Positions 1 to 7,560 of a stretch of DNA of 12,500 bases are shown piece by piece (positions within the stretch are counted from its first letter, which is position 1; each line of letters starts with the position of its first letter). The DNA is taken from positions 7,378,570-7,391,069 of the forward strand of contig BLFN01000290.1 of assembly GCA_014634225.1 (NCBI GenBank). Direction: 5' to 3'. Position numbers and translations under genes: made by a program. The stretch is from Acropora yongei (taxonomy: Eukaryota; Cnidaria; Anthozoa; Scleractinia; Acroporidae). The notes under the pieces were generated by a model. That model ran no database searches and had not been told where the DNA came from. It saw only the letters and a program-made list of their open reading frames with translations.

Positions 1-469
1 TTGCCAGAGACACTTTATCATTATTTGTAAATAGTTTCCTTTCTGCCTATCCCATCTCTCACTTTTCCTCTCACCCACAACGTTTCCATTGAAAGAATTG
101 CTCCATTTCTTTATGTTCTGAGATCACATGGAAACACTTGCTTGGCAGGCTATCAATGCTTTCTTGTATTTTGTGGGCTGACATGCATAGTTTCAGGTGT
201 TTATTTGAAAGCCAATGTGTGGCTGGTTTCAGTGTCCTTAGTATAACACCTTTTCTGCTTTTAGTTAAAGGAGTGGGAACTGTGTCATGATAGGAAGCAA
301 TATTTTAAAGATTATTTTTAAGCTTTAGGCTACAGGCTACTTTGCATGTGCAGTAAATATTTTGTTCATGGTAGAGTTAAGGCTAATGATGACTATTAAA
401 GTCATATAATACATATGTTCTATTGAATGTATTGTGAGAAGTGTTTATTATTTTACTTGACTTGTTTAG
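1..469 (+). other. PIGA intron, 3' part
   Basis: This is the end of an intron of the host gene; it finishes at the acceptor ttgtttag just before 470. I looked for the preceding PIG-A segment, which should end near a Phe-Ile-Ile-Gly stretch, and did not find it, so that exon lies upstream of the window. No coding segment, RNA gene or recognisable repeat is visible. The sequence is AT-rich and non-repetitive by eye. Confidence 0.6.
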
Positions 470-576
470 GTGGTGATGGTCCAAAACGTGCCCTCCTGGA
501 AGAAGTGTGTGAACAATGCAATCTGCAAGATAGAGTTCAATTTTTGGGAAAATTGGAGCATGACAAAGTCAGAGAT
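470..576 (+). CDS. PIGA: PIGA exon (UDP-sugar binding region, GGDGPKR)
   Basis: Internal exon of PIG-A, the family GT4 catalytic subunit of GPI-N-acetylglucosaminyltransferase. The enzyme moves GlcNAc from UDP-GlcNAc to phosphatidylinositol on the cytoplasmic face of the ER, the first step of GPI-anchor synthesis. The exon starts after acceptor AG (468-469) with two bases completing a Gly codon. It then reads [13 protein letters not shown] and LEHDKVRD in one open frame; the family has GGEGPKR followed by a conserved Leu-Glu-His segment. It is 107 nt long and ends in phase 0 at donor gtaggt (577-582). I chose this donor over gttaag four bases later because joining to 9503 then gives the family-typical Val-Leu-Val-Gln. 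Recognition is from remembered PIG-A sequence, and the later exons confirm it. The exon is partial by itself, with the gene continuing on both sides. Confidence 0.93.
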
Positions 577-600
577 GTAGGTTAAGTGACGGATTCAATT

Positions 601-603
<3 letters not shown>

Positions 604-642
<39 letters not shown>
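604..642 (+). repeat. (AAT)13 microsatellite
   Basis: Thirteen uninterrupted AAT units start 27 bases after the PIGA exon end. The tract directly abuts the start of the recognisable LINE fragment at 643. An uninterrupted array this long is likely length-polymorphic. Confidence 0.97.
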
Positions 643-644
<2 letters not shown>

Positions 645-1088
645 CATCTTAAAACATCCCGAAAAGGCACCTGATTGGCTGACTGATGGTTTAACTTACT
701 ACTACCTAAAACTGAAGAAACCAAAAACCCGAAGAACTATCACCCAATTACTTGCTTGCCAACAATGTATAAAATTTTAACATCCATCCTTACTGAAAAA
801 ACCTACACGTTTCTCTATGAGAATGAGCTGTTACCAACTGAGCAAAGAGGATGCAAGGACCAGCTGCTGATAAGTAAAATGATTCTGGAGAACTGTATAA
901 GAAATAAAAGAAACCTGTCATCAGCGTGGATTGATTACAAGAAAGCATTCGATAGTGTACTGCACTCATGGATTATTAAGTGCTTAGAGATGTTCAAAAT
1001 AAACCCAACAGTAGTTAACTTCATAACTGCAAGTATGAAGAAATGGAAAACAACGCTCCATCTCAACCATAGCAAGGGAACCATGAAA
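643..1088 (+). pseudogene. Fragment of a LINE reverse transcriptase, R2-like type
   Basis: This is a broken piece of a non-LTR retrotransposon reverse transcriptase. It opens with a segment ending APDWLTDG (near 670-690). A one-base frameshift near 690 then leads into a frame reading PKNYHPITCLPTMYKIL, followed by GCKDQLLISKMILEN and AWIDYKKAFDSV. The last holds RT motif A with its catalytic Asp. The order and wording match a LINE group often annotated as R2-type; I am less sure of the clade than of the RT identity. Similarity stops near HSKGTMKSRK, before the FQGDSLSPLLF-type block and the catalytic DD motif expected next. The fragment therefore lacks the second half of the active site, and also its N-terminal and endonuclease regions. 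Confidence 0.85.
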
Positions 1089-1189
1089 TCAAGAAAAAAT
1101 CAAAGAAATCAAGAAGGTTACGTTAACAAAGATTTAAACATTCACAAAAATGGATGTCTAAGATCTAGGCGCTAGACATGGATAAGAAG

Positions 1190-2700
1190 AGAATTAATAC
1201 ATGTTAAAATGATTTTTGAAAAGAAGAGTCACAAGAGCGAATGTCATCAGGTAGTTTGTTCCACAGTTCAGAAGCCGAAACAGCAAAAGCTCTAGAGCCA
1301 TCAAACTTGAGATTAAAGTTGACAGGAGTCAAGCGTAATGTTGAAGGTGACTGAAGCGTTCTGGAAGTTGAATAATGGCGTATTGAGGTCTTGAACGTAG
1401 ATAGGAGACTGCTGGTGAAGAGCTTTGTGGGTGGGCAGAATTATTTTGAATTTAATTCACTCGGAAACTGGAAGCTAGGTTGAATAAAATAGGGGTTATG
1501 CGGTCGAATTTAGGAGAGCTTGTCAAGCTGCAGCATTTGGCACTGATTTGAGCTTTTCAATGACATATTTTGGAACACCGTATAAAAGAGGGTTACCGTG
1601 ATCCAACTTGGAGGTTAGAAAGGCGTGGACTAGAGTCTCAGTGGTCTTAGTGGATAGTAATTTCCTTATACAGGAAGTGTTGCGAAGATGATAGAAGGCA
1701 GATTTACAAACAGATTTGACATGAGGGAGCATTGATGTAGTACTATTGAAGACGACACTGATATTTCTGGAACATGAAGACGGATGGCTTATATCAGAAC
1801 CAAAACAAAGTGGAGGTAAAGACTGTTGAGTGTTATGCTTTGAGTGAAGGTAAAGAAGTTCAGTTTTGTCTTTGTTTAGTTTCAGCTTATTTAAGGCCAT
1901 CTGCTTATCAAGATCGGACATACAATTCTCAATTTTAGCAGTGTGACTGGTAAATTCCAGATCGTTGTTAGCTGTAAAAAAAATATGTCGTCAGCGTAGA
2001 AATGAAATTGCATGTCATGGGAACATAGAATGTTGGCAAGTGGAGCAGTGTAGAGGATGGACCCAAGGACATAACCTTGAGGTACTCCACATTTGAGCTT
2101 ACGAGACTGTGACTTCCTCCCATTGATTAAGACACATTGTGTGCCCATTGATTAAGACAACTTGTGTGCGGTTAGTAAGGTAGGAGTGGAACTAATCAAG
2201 TGCAGTGCCACATCTCGAGAATTTAGAAATCAATCTTTAGAGCAGTATTCCATGGTCAACAATGTCAGATGCAGTGGAGAGATCTAGTAGCAGGAGCATG
2301 ACACAGTGGCGATTATCAATAGAAAGCAAAATGTCATTTTGAACACGGACAAGAGCGGTTTCACAGCTATGGAATGATTTGTAGGCTGATTGTAGCGGCT
2401 CTGTGAGTGGGTAAGAGTCAAGATAAATTTGAAGACGCACTGCCTCAATCTTCTCAGTAACTTTCCAGATAACCTTGAGGTTATCCTAAAATTATTGAAA
2501 AGTTCATGATCCAGGTTCCGTTTCTTGAGTAGAGGGGTTAAGACAGCATTTTTAAGGGACGAAAGTAGAAGACCAGATACCAGCAACAAGTTTACAACCC
2601 TACAAATAGATGGTAAGAGCAGGTCAAAGTGTTCTTTAAGTAACATGGCAGGTGGAGGATCCAGATGGCATGATTTCTGCACAACAGAGCGAGCAATGAA
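1190..2700 (-). mobile_element. Decayed CR1/L2-type LINE, reverse transcriptase part
   Basis: Antisense, 5'-truncated LINE copy whose reverse transcriptase is spread over several frames. Reading from 2700 downward: SCHLDPPPAMLLKEH; LTPLLKK; after a frameshift near 2485, [18 protein letters not shown]; motif [15 protein letters not shown] (normally Phe where Ser stands); GVPQG at 2074-2088; catalytic YADD at 1987-1998; another frame change; then [14 protein letters not shown]; and, near 1200-1290, a C-terminal block resembling SRAFAVSASELWNKLP. This order is typical of the CR1/L2 group. The endonuclease half is absent: similarity stops where the tRNA-like repeat begins at 2701. The 3' untranslated end may extend to about 1100, but I cannot set it. 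Multiple stops and frameshifts rule out a functional product. Confidence 0.9.
2121..2170 (+). repeat. 25-bp tandem duplication inside the CR1/L2 LINE
   Basis: Two adjacent 25-base units, 2121-2145 and 2146-2170, both begin cattgattaagac and differ at three positions. They lie upstream of the GVPQG motif in the LINE's own orientation, within or beside its RT coding region. A 25-base insertion shifts the frame, so this duplication is one of the breaks in that pseudogene. Confidence 0.85.
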
Positions 2701-2705
2701 GTGAT

Positions 2706-2762
<57 letters not shown>

Positions 2763-2781
2763 TTCGCAGTTATGAACGTAA

Positions 2782-2819
<38 letters not shown>

Positions 2820-2867
2820 TTTCAACGGGGTTTGAACTCGTGACCTCGTGATACTGGTGCGACACTT

Positions 2868-2909
<42 letters not shown>

Positions 2910-2949
2910 TTTTGTGAGTTCTAATGCGCCAGTGCGGGATGAATGTTAA
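2701..2949 (-). repeat. tRNA-like interspersed repeat, unit 1 of 2
   Basis: First unit of a 249-bp tandem pair. It opens with a perfect inverted repeat, ten-base arms at 2706-2715 and 2718-2727 around a TG centre. A second small hairpin (CCTGA at 2804-2808, TCAGG at 2814-2818) follows, then an antisense tRNA-like domain at 2818-2889. The unit ends in a G/T-rich tail. It resembles a tRNA-bearing repeat I recall as abundant in coral genomes. The orientation given is that of the tRNA-like part. Confidence 0.88.
2818..2889 (-). pseudogene. tRNA-like sequence (unit 1), probably not functional
   Basis: The minus strand folds as a 72-nt tRNA cloverleaf. The acceptor pairs GGCTTCA with TGAAATC, with one C/A mismatch and a G-T pair. 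The box A-like sequence TAGCTCAGTTGG and the T-arm/box B-like GAGTTCAAACC are clear. The anticodon stem is weak: only three of five pairs form. Position 33 would be C rather than the near-universal T, and the anticodon cannot be assigned with confidence. RNA polymerase III promoter boxes are thus present in an otherwise poor tRNA, as expected of a SINE head or tRNA pseudogene. Confidence 0.75.
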
Positions 2950-2978
2950 GTGATATATATGAAATGTTTCATATTTTC

Positions 2979-3011
<33 letters not shown>

Positions 3012-3030
3012 TTCGCAGTTATGAACGTAA

Positions 3031-3068
<38 letters not shown>

Positions 3069-3113
3069 TTTCAACAGGGTTTGAACTCGTGACGTCGTGA
3101 TACCGGTGCGACA

Positions 3114-3158
<45 letters not shown>

Positions 3159-3198
3159 TTTTGTGAGTTCAAATGAGCCTGTGAGGAATGAAAGTAAT
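2950..3198 (-). repeat. tRNA-like interspersed repeat, unit 2 of 2
   Basis: Second unit, directly abutting the first at a 249-base offset. By eye there are about a dozen mismatches over the unit, mostly in the tail. The opening palindrome has lost symmetry at its right edge (tttca for attga). The high similarity and exact head-to-tail contact suggest a tandem duplication after insertion, not two independent insertions. The right boundary near 3198 is approximate. Confidence 0.88.
3067..3138 (-). pseudogene. tRNA-like sequence (unit 2), probably not functional
   Basis: Same tRNA-like domain as in unit 1, displaced by exactly 249 bases. The D-arm is slightly better here (GCTC facing GAGT). The T-stem, like that of unit 1, retains an A/C mismatch. 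The anticodon stem still has only three convincing pairs and position 33 is C. It is more plausibly a Pol III promoter-bearing repeat head than a working tRNA gene. Confidence 0.75.
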
Positions 3199-3428
3199 TA
3201 ATATTATGGGCTTTATTATTATTATATAATTGTTATTGTAATAGTGATGATGGTGATTATTTTTATTAAGTTTTCTTAACCAGAGTGCCTCATATCAAAA
3301 AGAAGCTGAACCAATGTAATGACAACTACTTGGTTGTTGCATGCTTTTTTGAAAAGTTTGTTAAAGGACTTTCCTGAGCACACTTGACAAAACCTGTTAG
3401 TGATTTTAGTGTAATGAACCTTAGGAGG
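3199..3428 (+). other. Intron sequence without recognised content
   Basis: AT-rich stretch between the tRNA-like repeats and the gypsy 5' LTR, with short ATT/TTA simple-sequence patches near 3200-3270. I see no coding potential or repeat family. Confidence 0.6.
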
Positions 3429-3618
3429 TGTAACGTTATTAAATAATCAGTTGCACATTTATTACATAGTTATTGGCATGATGTAAGTTGAACCTTTCGG
3501 ATTTGTATCAGTCATCAACCAGTCAAGTAGAAGAGACATGCGCCCGAGTGCTTTTGTGGTCCCTTATTCCTTTTACTTCTCTCTGTCTCTGTTGAAACTA
3601 TACCTCAAAAAATGATAC
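3429..3618 (+). mobile_element. 5' LTR of gypsy element A
   Basis: This segment starts with tgtaacgttatt and ends cctcaaaaaatgatac. The 3' LTR at 8940-9063 starts tgtgacattatc and has the same end. Both also share the internal block attacatagtta. The 5' copy is about 190 bp and the 3' copy about 124 bp. They differ by substitutions and by extra sequence in the 5' copy around 3500-3565, so the pair is old or rearranged. It is followed at once by a primer-binding site and gag, which fixes it as the 5' LTR. No matching 5-base target duplication is seen outside the two LTRs. Confidence 0.72.
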
Positions 3619-3619
3619 T

Positions 3620-3633
3620 TGGTGTCAGAATGG
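3620..3633 (+). other. Primer-binding site of gypsy element A
   Basis: tggtgtcagaatgg directly follows the LTR end. Ty3/gypsy elements carry a TGG-initial sequence here, complementary to the 3' CCA end of a host tRNA; TGGTGTCAGAA-type sites are common in this group. I cannot name the tRNA from the window alone. Confidence 0.7.
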
Positions 3634-3760
3634 AAAGCCTGCAGAAGCTAAAACTGTGCATTGCTGTCTCGTTTTGGCAAACTTTGTCATCTGAAGCTGT
3701 TTTGAACCGATCGCCAATGACGAGCCCTCAACGTCTGCCCCACTGGGAGCTTGGAGTCCT

Positions 3761-4395
3761 ATGACTCACATGATACCTCCACCAATACCTGTACCGCCTA
3801 AATGTGAACTCCATGGCAACCTCAGTGTGAACTGGAAAAGATTCAAATGCCAAATTTGAGGCAGATCTTCGTGTGGCCACGTTGTTGCCATGTATAATCA
3901 GGCCTGATGTGCTTGACATGTATGATGGCTTGCTATTCATCTCGAAGGATGAGAACGATATCAACAAAGTCCTAGAGCTCTTATAAGAATATTGCGTCAG
4001 TGAGACCAACGAAACCTTCGAATGGTAGGTTTTTAGTTAAGCAGACCAACAACAAGGTGAGTCATTTGATAGATATTTGACCTCCTTACGTTCTTTGCTG
4101 AAGACATGTAATTTTGGTGAGCTGAAAGAAAGCCTACTATGAGAATGAATTGGTTTAGGTGTCTCATGCAACAGTACAAGAAAACATGCATGCTGATCCA
4201 AGATTAACTGTGGAGAAATGCATTAATATCTGCAGAGCCAATGAATCGACAACAAGGCAATTTAGGGATATCACCACTGATGAAATCAATGCCATGCAAA
4301 CCATGCGCAGCCGACGGCAAAACACAGGAAACCCTTGGGGAAACACACCAGTCCCACAGAATAAAGGCTCTGACCAGCGACACACAACACCCTGA
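3761..4395 (+). pseudogene. Decayed gag of gypsy element A
   Basis: Remnant of a Ty3/gypsy Gag capsid protein on the + strand, split among frames. An ATG at 3761 opens MTHMIPPPIPVPPK, which leads to NLSVNWKRFK. After a frameshift near 3850 follow LDMYDGLLF, INKVLELL, a stop, then ETNETFEW; another frame carries GESFDRYLTSLRSLLKTCNF (near 4060-4115). The last part, from 4159, is open and includes LTVEKCINICRANESTTRQF. These blocks match Gag of this type in order. In-frame stops near 3982 and 4023 plus the shifts exclude a functional protein. No CCHC zinc knuckle survives, and the frame ends where the presumed LTR of the antisense element begins. Confidence 0.85.
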
Positions 4396-4540
4396 GGAAT
4401 AATTGCCAACAATCCAGCTCTTAACAAGCTTAACAACATACCTACCCGCAGCCCTTTTTTACACAGTTTGATCAAGTTACAGTCACATAGTGAAATCACG
4501 TGCACACATAATATGTCACGCATGGGATAATTTTGTCGCA
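4393..4540 (-). mobile_element. Possible 3' LTR of antisense gypsy element B
   Basis: On the minus strand, the purine run aaagggaaaga (about 4541-4551) is followed by tgcgacaaaattatc. This parallels the polypurine tract and LTR start of element A (gaaggggaga then tgtgacattatc at 8930-8951). It sits about 60 bases past the polyprotein stop of element B, where a 3' LTR should start. The far edge at 4393 is a guess, based on a terminal CA and on where gag A stops. No matching 5' LTR copy exists in the window, so this rests on one boundary. An alternative is decayed gag A zinc-knuckle sequence on the + strand. Confidence 0.45.
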
Positions 4541-4599
4541 TCTTTCCCTTTATAGAGTCTGTGATGCAACACCATCAGAACCTTAACATTAAGAATAAA

Positions 4600-5105
4600 C
4601 TAAAACAAGAGCATTCTACAGTCCCAGCTGCGACTGGACTTTCTAGGCCCATTAGCGTTGGTATCTGCCTGTGGAAAATCACAGGCCGCAGTTGCAGGGG
4701 TTGTCATCAGGCTATTATCATCAACACAAATAGGCTCATCCACTTCAGGAGAGTTGATAAGAGGCTTCTAATCAGTCGAAGGAGGTCTCAGCGGTTACGC
4801 CTATCTTTGCAACTGCCAACCTTTACTTGATAGCGGCAGTTACCCAGTTTTTGTGCACGCGTACCCTTCGACCAGCATTTCTCTCTGGGTAGTTGCATCC
4901 TTATAGTTTCTCCAGGAGTGATGAGTGGTAGTGGCTTTGCATTTCTGTTGTAGTAAAATCGCTGCTGTTCCTTTGCTCTCACCAATGCTCATGTTTCTTC
5001 CTGCGTGTTGTGGCGAGGCATTAGTGGGGTTCCAGCAATAGGGAGCAGGGTTTTGCATCTGCACCCCATCAGGTGCTGTGCTGGGCTTGTGCCGATTCCC
5101 TCTGA
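4600..5105 (-). pseudogene. Element B: post-integrase C-terminal region
   Basis: The tail of the pol polyprotein on the minus strand. Recognisable blocks are GIGTSPAQHLMG (near 5050-5090), then EQQRFYYNRNAKPLPLITPG, MQLPREKCWSKGT and RYQVKVGSCKDRRNR (near 4790-4835). This matches the GPY/F-like region of gypsy integrases that ends in an Arg-Arg-Asn-Arg-type block. A downstream stretch reads NSPEVDEPICVDDNSL and GPRKSSRSWDCRM before TAG at 4600-4602. In-frame stops occur after the RRNR block and in the LLD-RNT block near 5120. The homologous region of element A survives at 8291-8632. Confidence 0.8.
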
Positions 5106-5960
5106 TGAGGTGTTGCGCTAATCTAGCAATGCAAGATATTCAGAGTGACCAGACTAGTGGCACTTCGTGAATAGTCTTTTGACTGTCTTGACTGCGCTTT
5201 CTACTTTGCCATCCGACTGGGTGTGAATTGAAGAGGAAGTAACATGGGCAAAACTCCAGGTTTTCGCAAATACCTCAAATTCTGCAGAGCTAAACTGAGG
5301 GCCATCGTCTGACACTACTTCGTCAGGTATGCCAAATTTGGCGAAGGTCTCCTTCATAGCCTTTATCACTGTTTTTGATGTTACAGTGGTGAGGCGGCTG
5401 ACTTCGATGTAGCTGCTATAGTAGTGGGAGGCGACTAGAAGTGTATGTCCATTCTGCTCGCAACGGTCTATTGCTACTCTCGACCATGGCCTTGCTAGTA
5501 ACTGGTGTTATATCAGAGGCTCTTTAGTCTGTCACTTGCGATGGGCTAAATGGATGTTGCATTTTCTGATATACTGCTTAGTTCAGCTGACATTCGTGGT
5601 AAACACAGACTCTCTCTGGCTTGTTGTGTGCATGCCTCGATACCAATGTGCGATGTGTGTGTTACCTCTATGAGCTCCTTTCTCAGAGAGACTGGAACTA
5701 CTATCTGGAGCCCCTTGAAAACAAACTCGTCCTGAATTGTGAGCATATGATGCACATTGTAGAAAGGAAGCAGGCATTGTAGCAATTCTGTCTTAGACTC
5801 TGCCCAGCCACGCTGAATACGGATGGCAAGTCTCGCAACACTGGGTTGTCTGCAGATGCATGTTTGATCTGATGCCATCTTGACCCACTTTTTGCGAGGG
5901 TTGCCTTGTGGTCAACCATCTCGAGGTCATGTACAGAGGAACATGTCTCCACTTCAGTTA
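5106..5960 (-). pseudogene. Element B: integrase
   Basis: Broken DDE integrase, the enzyme that joins element DNA to the host chromosome. The zinc-binding N-terminal part shows SHIGIEACTQQARESLCLP (5600-5670), with the two His present and the CXXC reduced to C-N-I-H in a shifted frame. The catalytic core shows a first Asp in VAIDR (5466-5468), a second in VVSDDGPQFSS (5307-5309) and Glu in SDGKVESAVKT (5199-5201). The last two lie 35 residues apart, the classic DD35E spacing. Stops between 5370 and 5545 and frameshifts separate these parts, so no intact enzyme is encoded. The 5154-5369 segment is the best preserved. Confidence 0.9.
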
Positions 5961-6255
5961 GGTGAACCCTGCTGAGTTTATCCGCAGGGAACATGTGTCG
6001 GCTTTTGGTACTTGATCTGCAACTTGAACTTTTGTAGGTGCAACAGCATCTGCTGGAGGCACTGACGGGTGGCATGCAGAGGCTTGAGGACGATGGCCTC
6101 AAGTGGCTTGTAATCTGTCTCCACATTGACGAGATCATGACCAAAGATGTATGCTTCGAATCTTTCAAAGGCCAGTAGCTGTTTCTCAATTTGAGCAGAC
6201 TCTGCTGTACAAGTTACCACCTCCTTGATCTGTTTCAGAGCCGAGTCCTGACCAA
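5961..6255 (-). pseudogene. Element B: RNase H, internally deleted
   Basis: Ty3/gypsy RNase H remnant continuing from the reverse transcriptase frame. QIEKQLLAFERFEAYIFG (6135-6195) holds the catalytic Glu at 6185-6187. VETDYKPLEAIVLKPL holds an Asp at 6113-6115, followed by LQQMLLHLQKFKLQIKY. The N-terminal block with the first catalytic Asp (usually in a Asp-Ala-Ser context) is missing: the connection sequence jumps from KEVVT to CTAESAQIEK near 6213. A few residues normally between LLA and FERFE are also missing. The C-terminal Ala-Asp-x-Leu-Ser-Arg end is found as ADKLSRV near 5965-5985. Confidence 0.85.
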
Positions 6256-7185
6256 CGCCCCAGCACCACTCAACATCTTGTTGGGTCAGGTCTCTAAGGG
6301 ACTTGGTCATGTCCGACATGTATGGTTGAAACTTGCTCAGGTACTGGATCATCCCAAGTAACCTCTGAATGCCTGTCTTGTCTGTGGGTTCCAGCATCTC
6401 CAGGGCTGCCTTGACTTTGGCTGGATTGACCCTCAGTCCATCCCTGGGCACCACATGTCCGATGAAGGCCACTTCAGTCTGCCTCAATGTCAGTTTCTCA
6501 CTGTGCAGCTTTAGTCCACGTTCCTGACAGTGCTTTAGGAAAGCAATAAGTTTCTGGTCTTGATCATGTGTTGCTTCTTCGAGGGTGATGCTGCAGCCTA
6601 CAACCACAAAGTCGTCCACGACAACTTCCACTTGGACTAGTCCCTCAGTCTCTTCATGCATTTTGCCTGGAATATCTCTGGAGCTGATTTGATTCCAAAA
6701 GGCATCCTTTTCCAACAGTATCTCCCAAATGGGGTACTGAAAGTGGTCAAAACGAAGATTCGTCATCCAAGGTCACATCCCAGAACCCATTTCTTGCATC
6801 TAACTTAGTGATTACCTTGGCTCTGTGTAGGCGTGTGGCCACATCTTCGATTTTAGGGAGAGGGCAGTGCTGCCTTTGTATTGCTCGGTTGAGATCTCGT
6901 GAATCAAGAGAGTCTGAGTTTTCCAGTCTTTTTTGGAACAAGCACAAGGAAACTGACCCACTTTGTTGGTGTTGTCACAGGGGCAATGATGTTCTGGTGA
7001 AGCATCCTGTCAAGCTCCGCGCTTAATTTTTCTCTCAGTGCTACTGGTACTAGGCGTGGTGCATGCAGGCTGGGGCAAGGGGCCTTGTCCAGCTTGATGT
7101 GGTATTCACCTTTTAGTTTCCCTACACCTTCGGAAAACACCTCTGGAAAACGCTTAATGAGTGCTTCTTTCGTCAAATTTCGCTT
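6256..7185 (-). pseudogene. Element B: reverse transcriptase
   Basis: Ty3/gypsy reverse transcriptase over three frames. The leading part (7176 downward) reads FPEVFSEGVGKLKGEYHIKL and then PTKWVSFLVLVPKKTGKLRL. The next frame gives RDLNRAIQRQHCPLPKIED and VITKLDARNGFW, with motif A Asp at 6798-6800. A block with PFGRYCWKRMPF lies in another frame near 6690-6735. The third frame carries VEVVVDDFVVVG (catalytic Asp pair at 6611-6616), FIGHVVPRDGLRVNP and the RNase H connection. The active-site triad is still readable, but frameshifts near 6940 and 6660-6780 break the protein. Confidence 0.92.
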
Positions 7186-7328
7186 TTGTTGTTTACTGCG
7201 TATACTTGTGCGCTGCCCATGTCTGGCTTGTTTATCGCATTGTTCGCTGTACCCAATAATTGAACGAATGTCCTGGCTATCGATCAGTTTGCAGTTTAGC
7301 TAGCAGTGTTGTGTGTCACACCACACCC

Positions 7329-7560
7329 TTAATTTGACTTCCCCAACCACTGGGCGCTAGTAATCTTAACTTGCTTCAGCTTGTGGTCCTTAGACGCCTT
7401 CTTAAAAAGATGAAGCGGTATGACATTACACTGTGCGCCAGTGTTAGGGTGAAACCTCAGACATTTTCCGGATTCTAACTTCAAAGTGATAAGCTGTGAA
7501 TCATCTAAGATGGCAGTTGCGATAACCTTAACTTGGGCCTGCCGGCTTGCCTTCTCTGGC
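7329..7560 (-). pseudogene. Element B: aspartic protease with Asp to Asn change
   Basis: Retropepsin-type protease remnant. The segment VKVIATAILDDSQLITLKLE leads to HPNTGAQCNVIPLHLFKKA. The family active site is Asp-Thr/Ser-Gly-Ala; here the Asp codon is AAC (7443-7445 on the plus strand reads gtt), giving Asn-Thr-Gly-Ala. That change alone removes catalysis. A stop follows LGKSN at 7329. The rest of the protease and the linker to the reverse transcriptase (7186-7328) is in mixed frames and hard to read. Confidence 0.82.

Noticed and set aside
2818..3138. Two functional tRNA genes
   Set aside because: The anticodon stem has only three good pairs, position 33 is C, and both copies sit in an interspersed repeat; treated as tRNA-like.
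2701..3198. CRISPR-like array
   Set aside because: Only two long units without spacers, in a eukaryotic intron.
3728..4009. Open frame of 93 codons on the minus strand
   Set aside because: It is the complement of the decayed gag of element A and has no family resemblance in its own frame.
4164..4541. Open frame of 125 codons on the minus strand
   Set aside because: Spans the gag A end and the presumed LTR; composition looks like antisense noise and no domain is seen.
4561..4830. Open frame of 89 codons on the plus strand
   Set aside because: Shadow of the polyprotein tail of antisense element B, which explains the sequence in the other strand.
5701..6189. Open frame of 162 codons on the minus strand
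   Set aside because: Mostly a shifted frame over RNase H and integrase zinc-finger remnants; only its ADKLSRV part belongs to the real frame.
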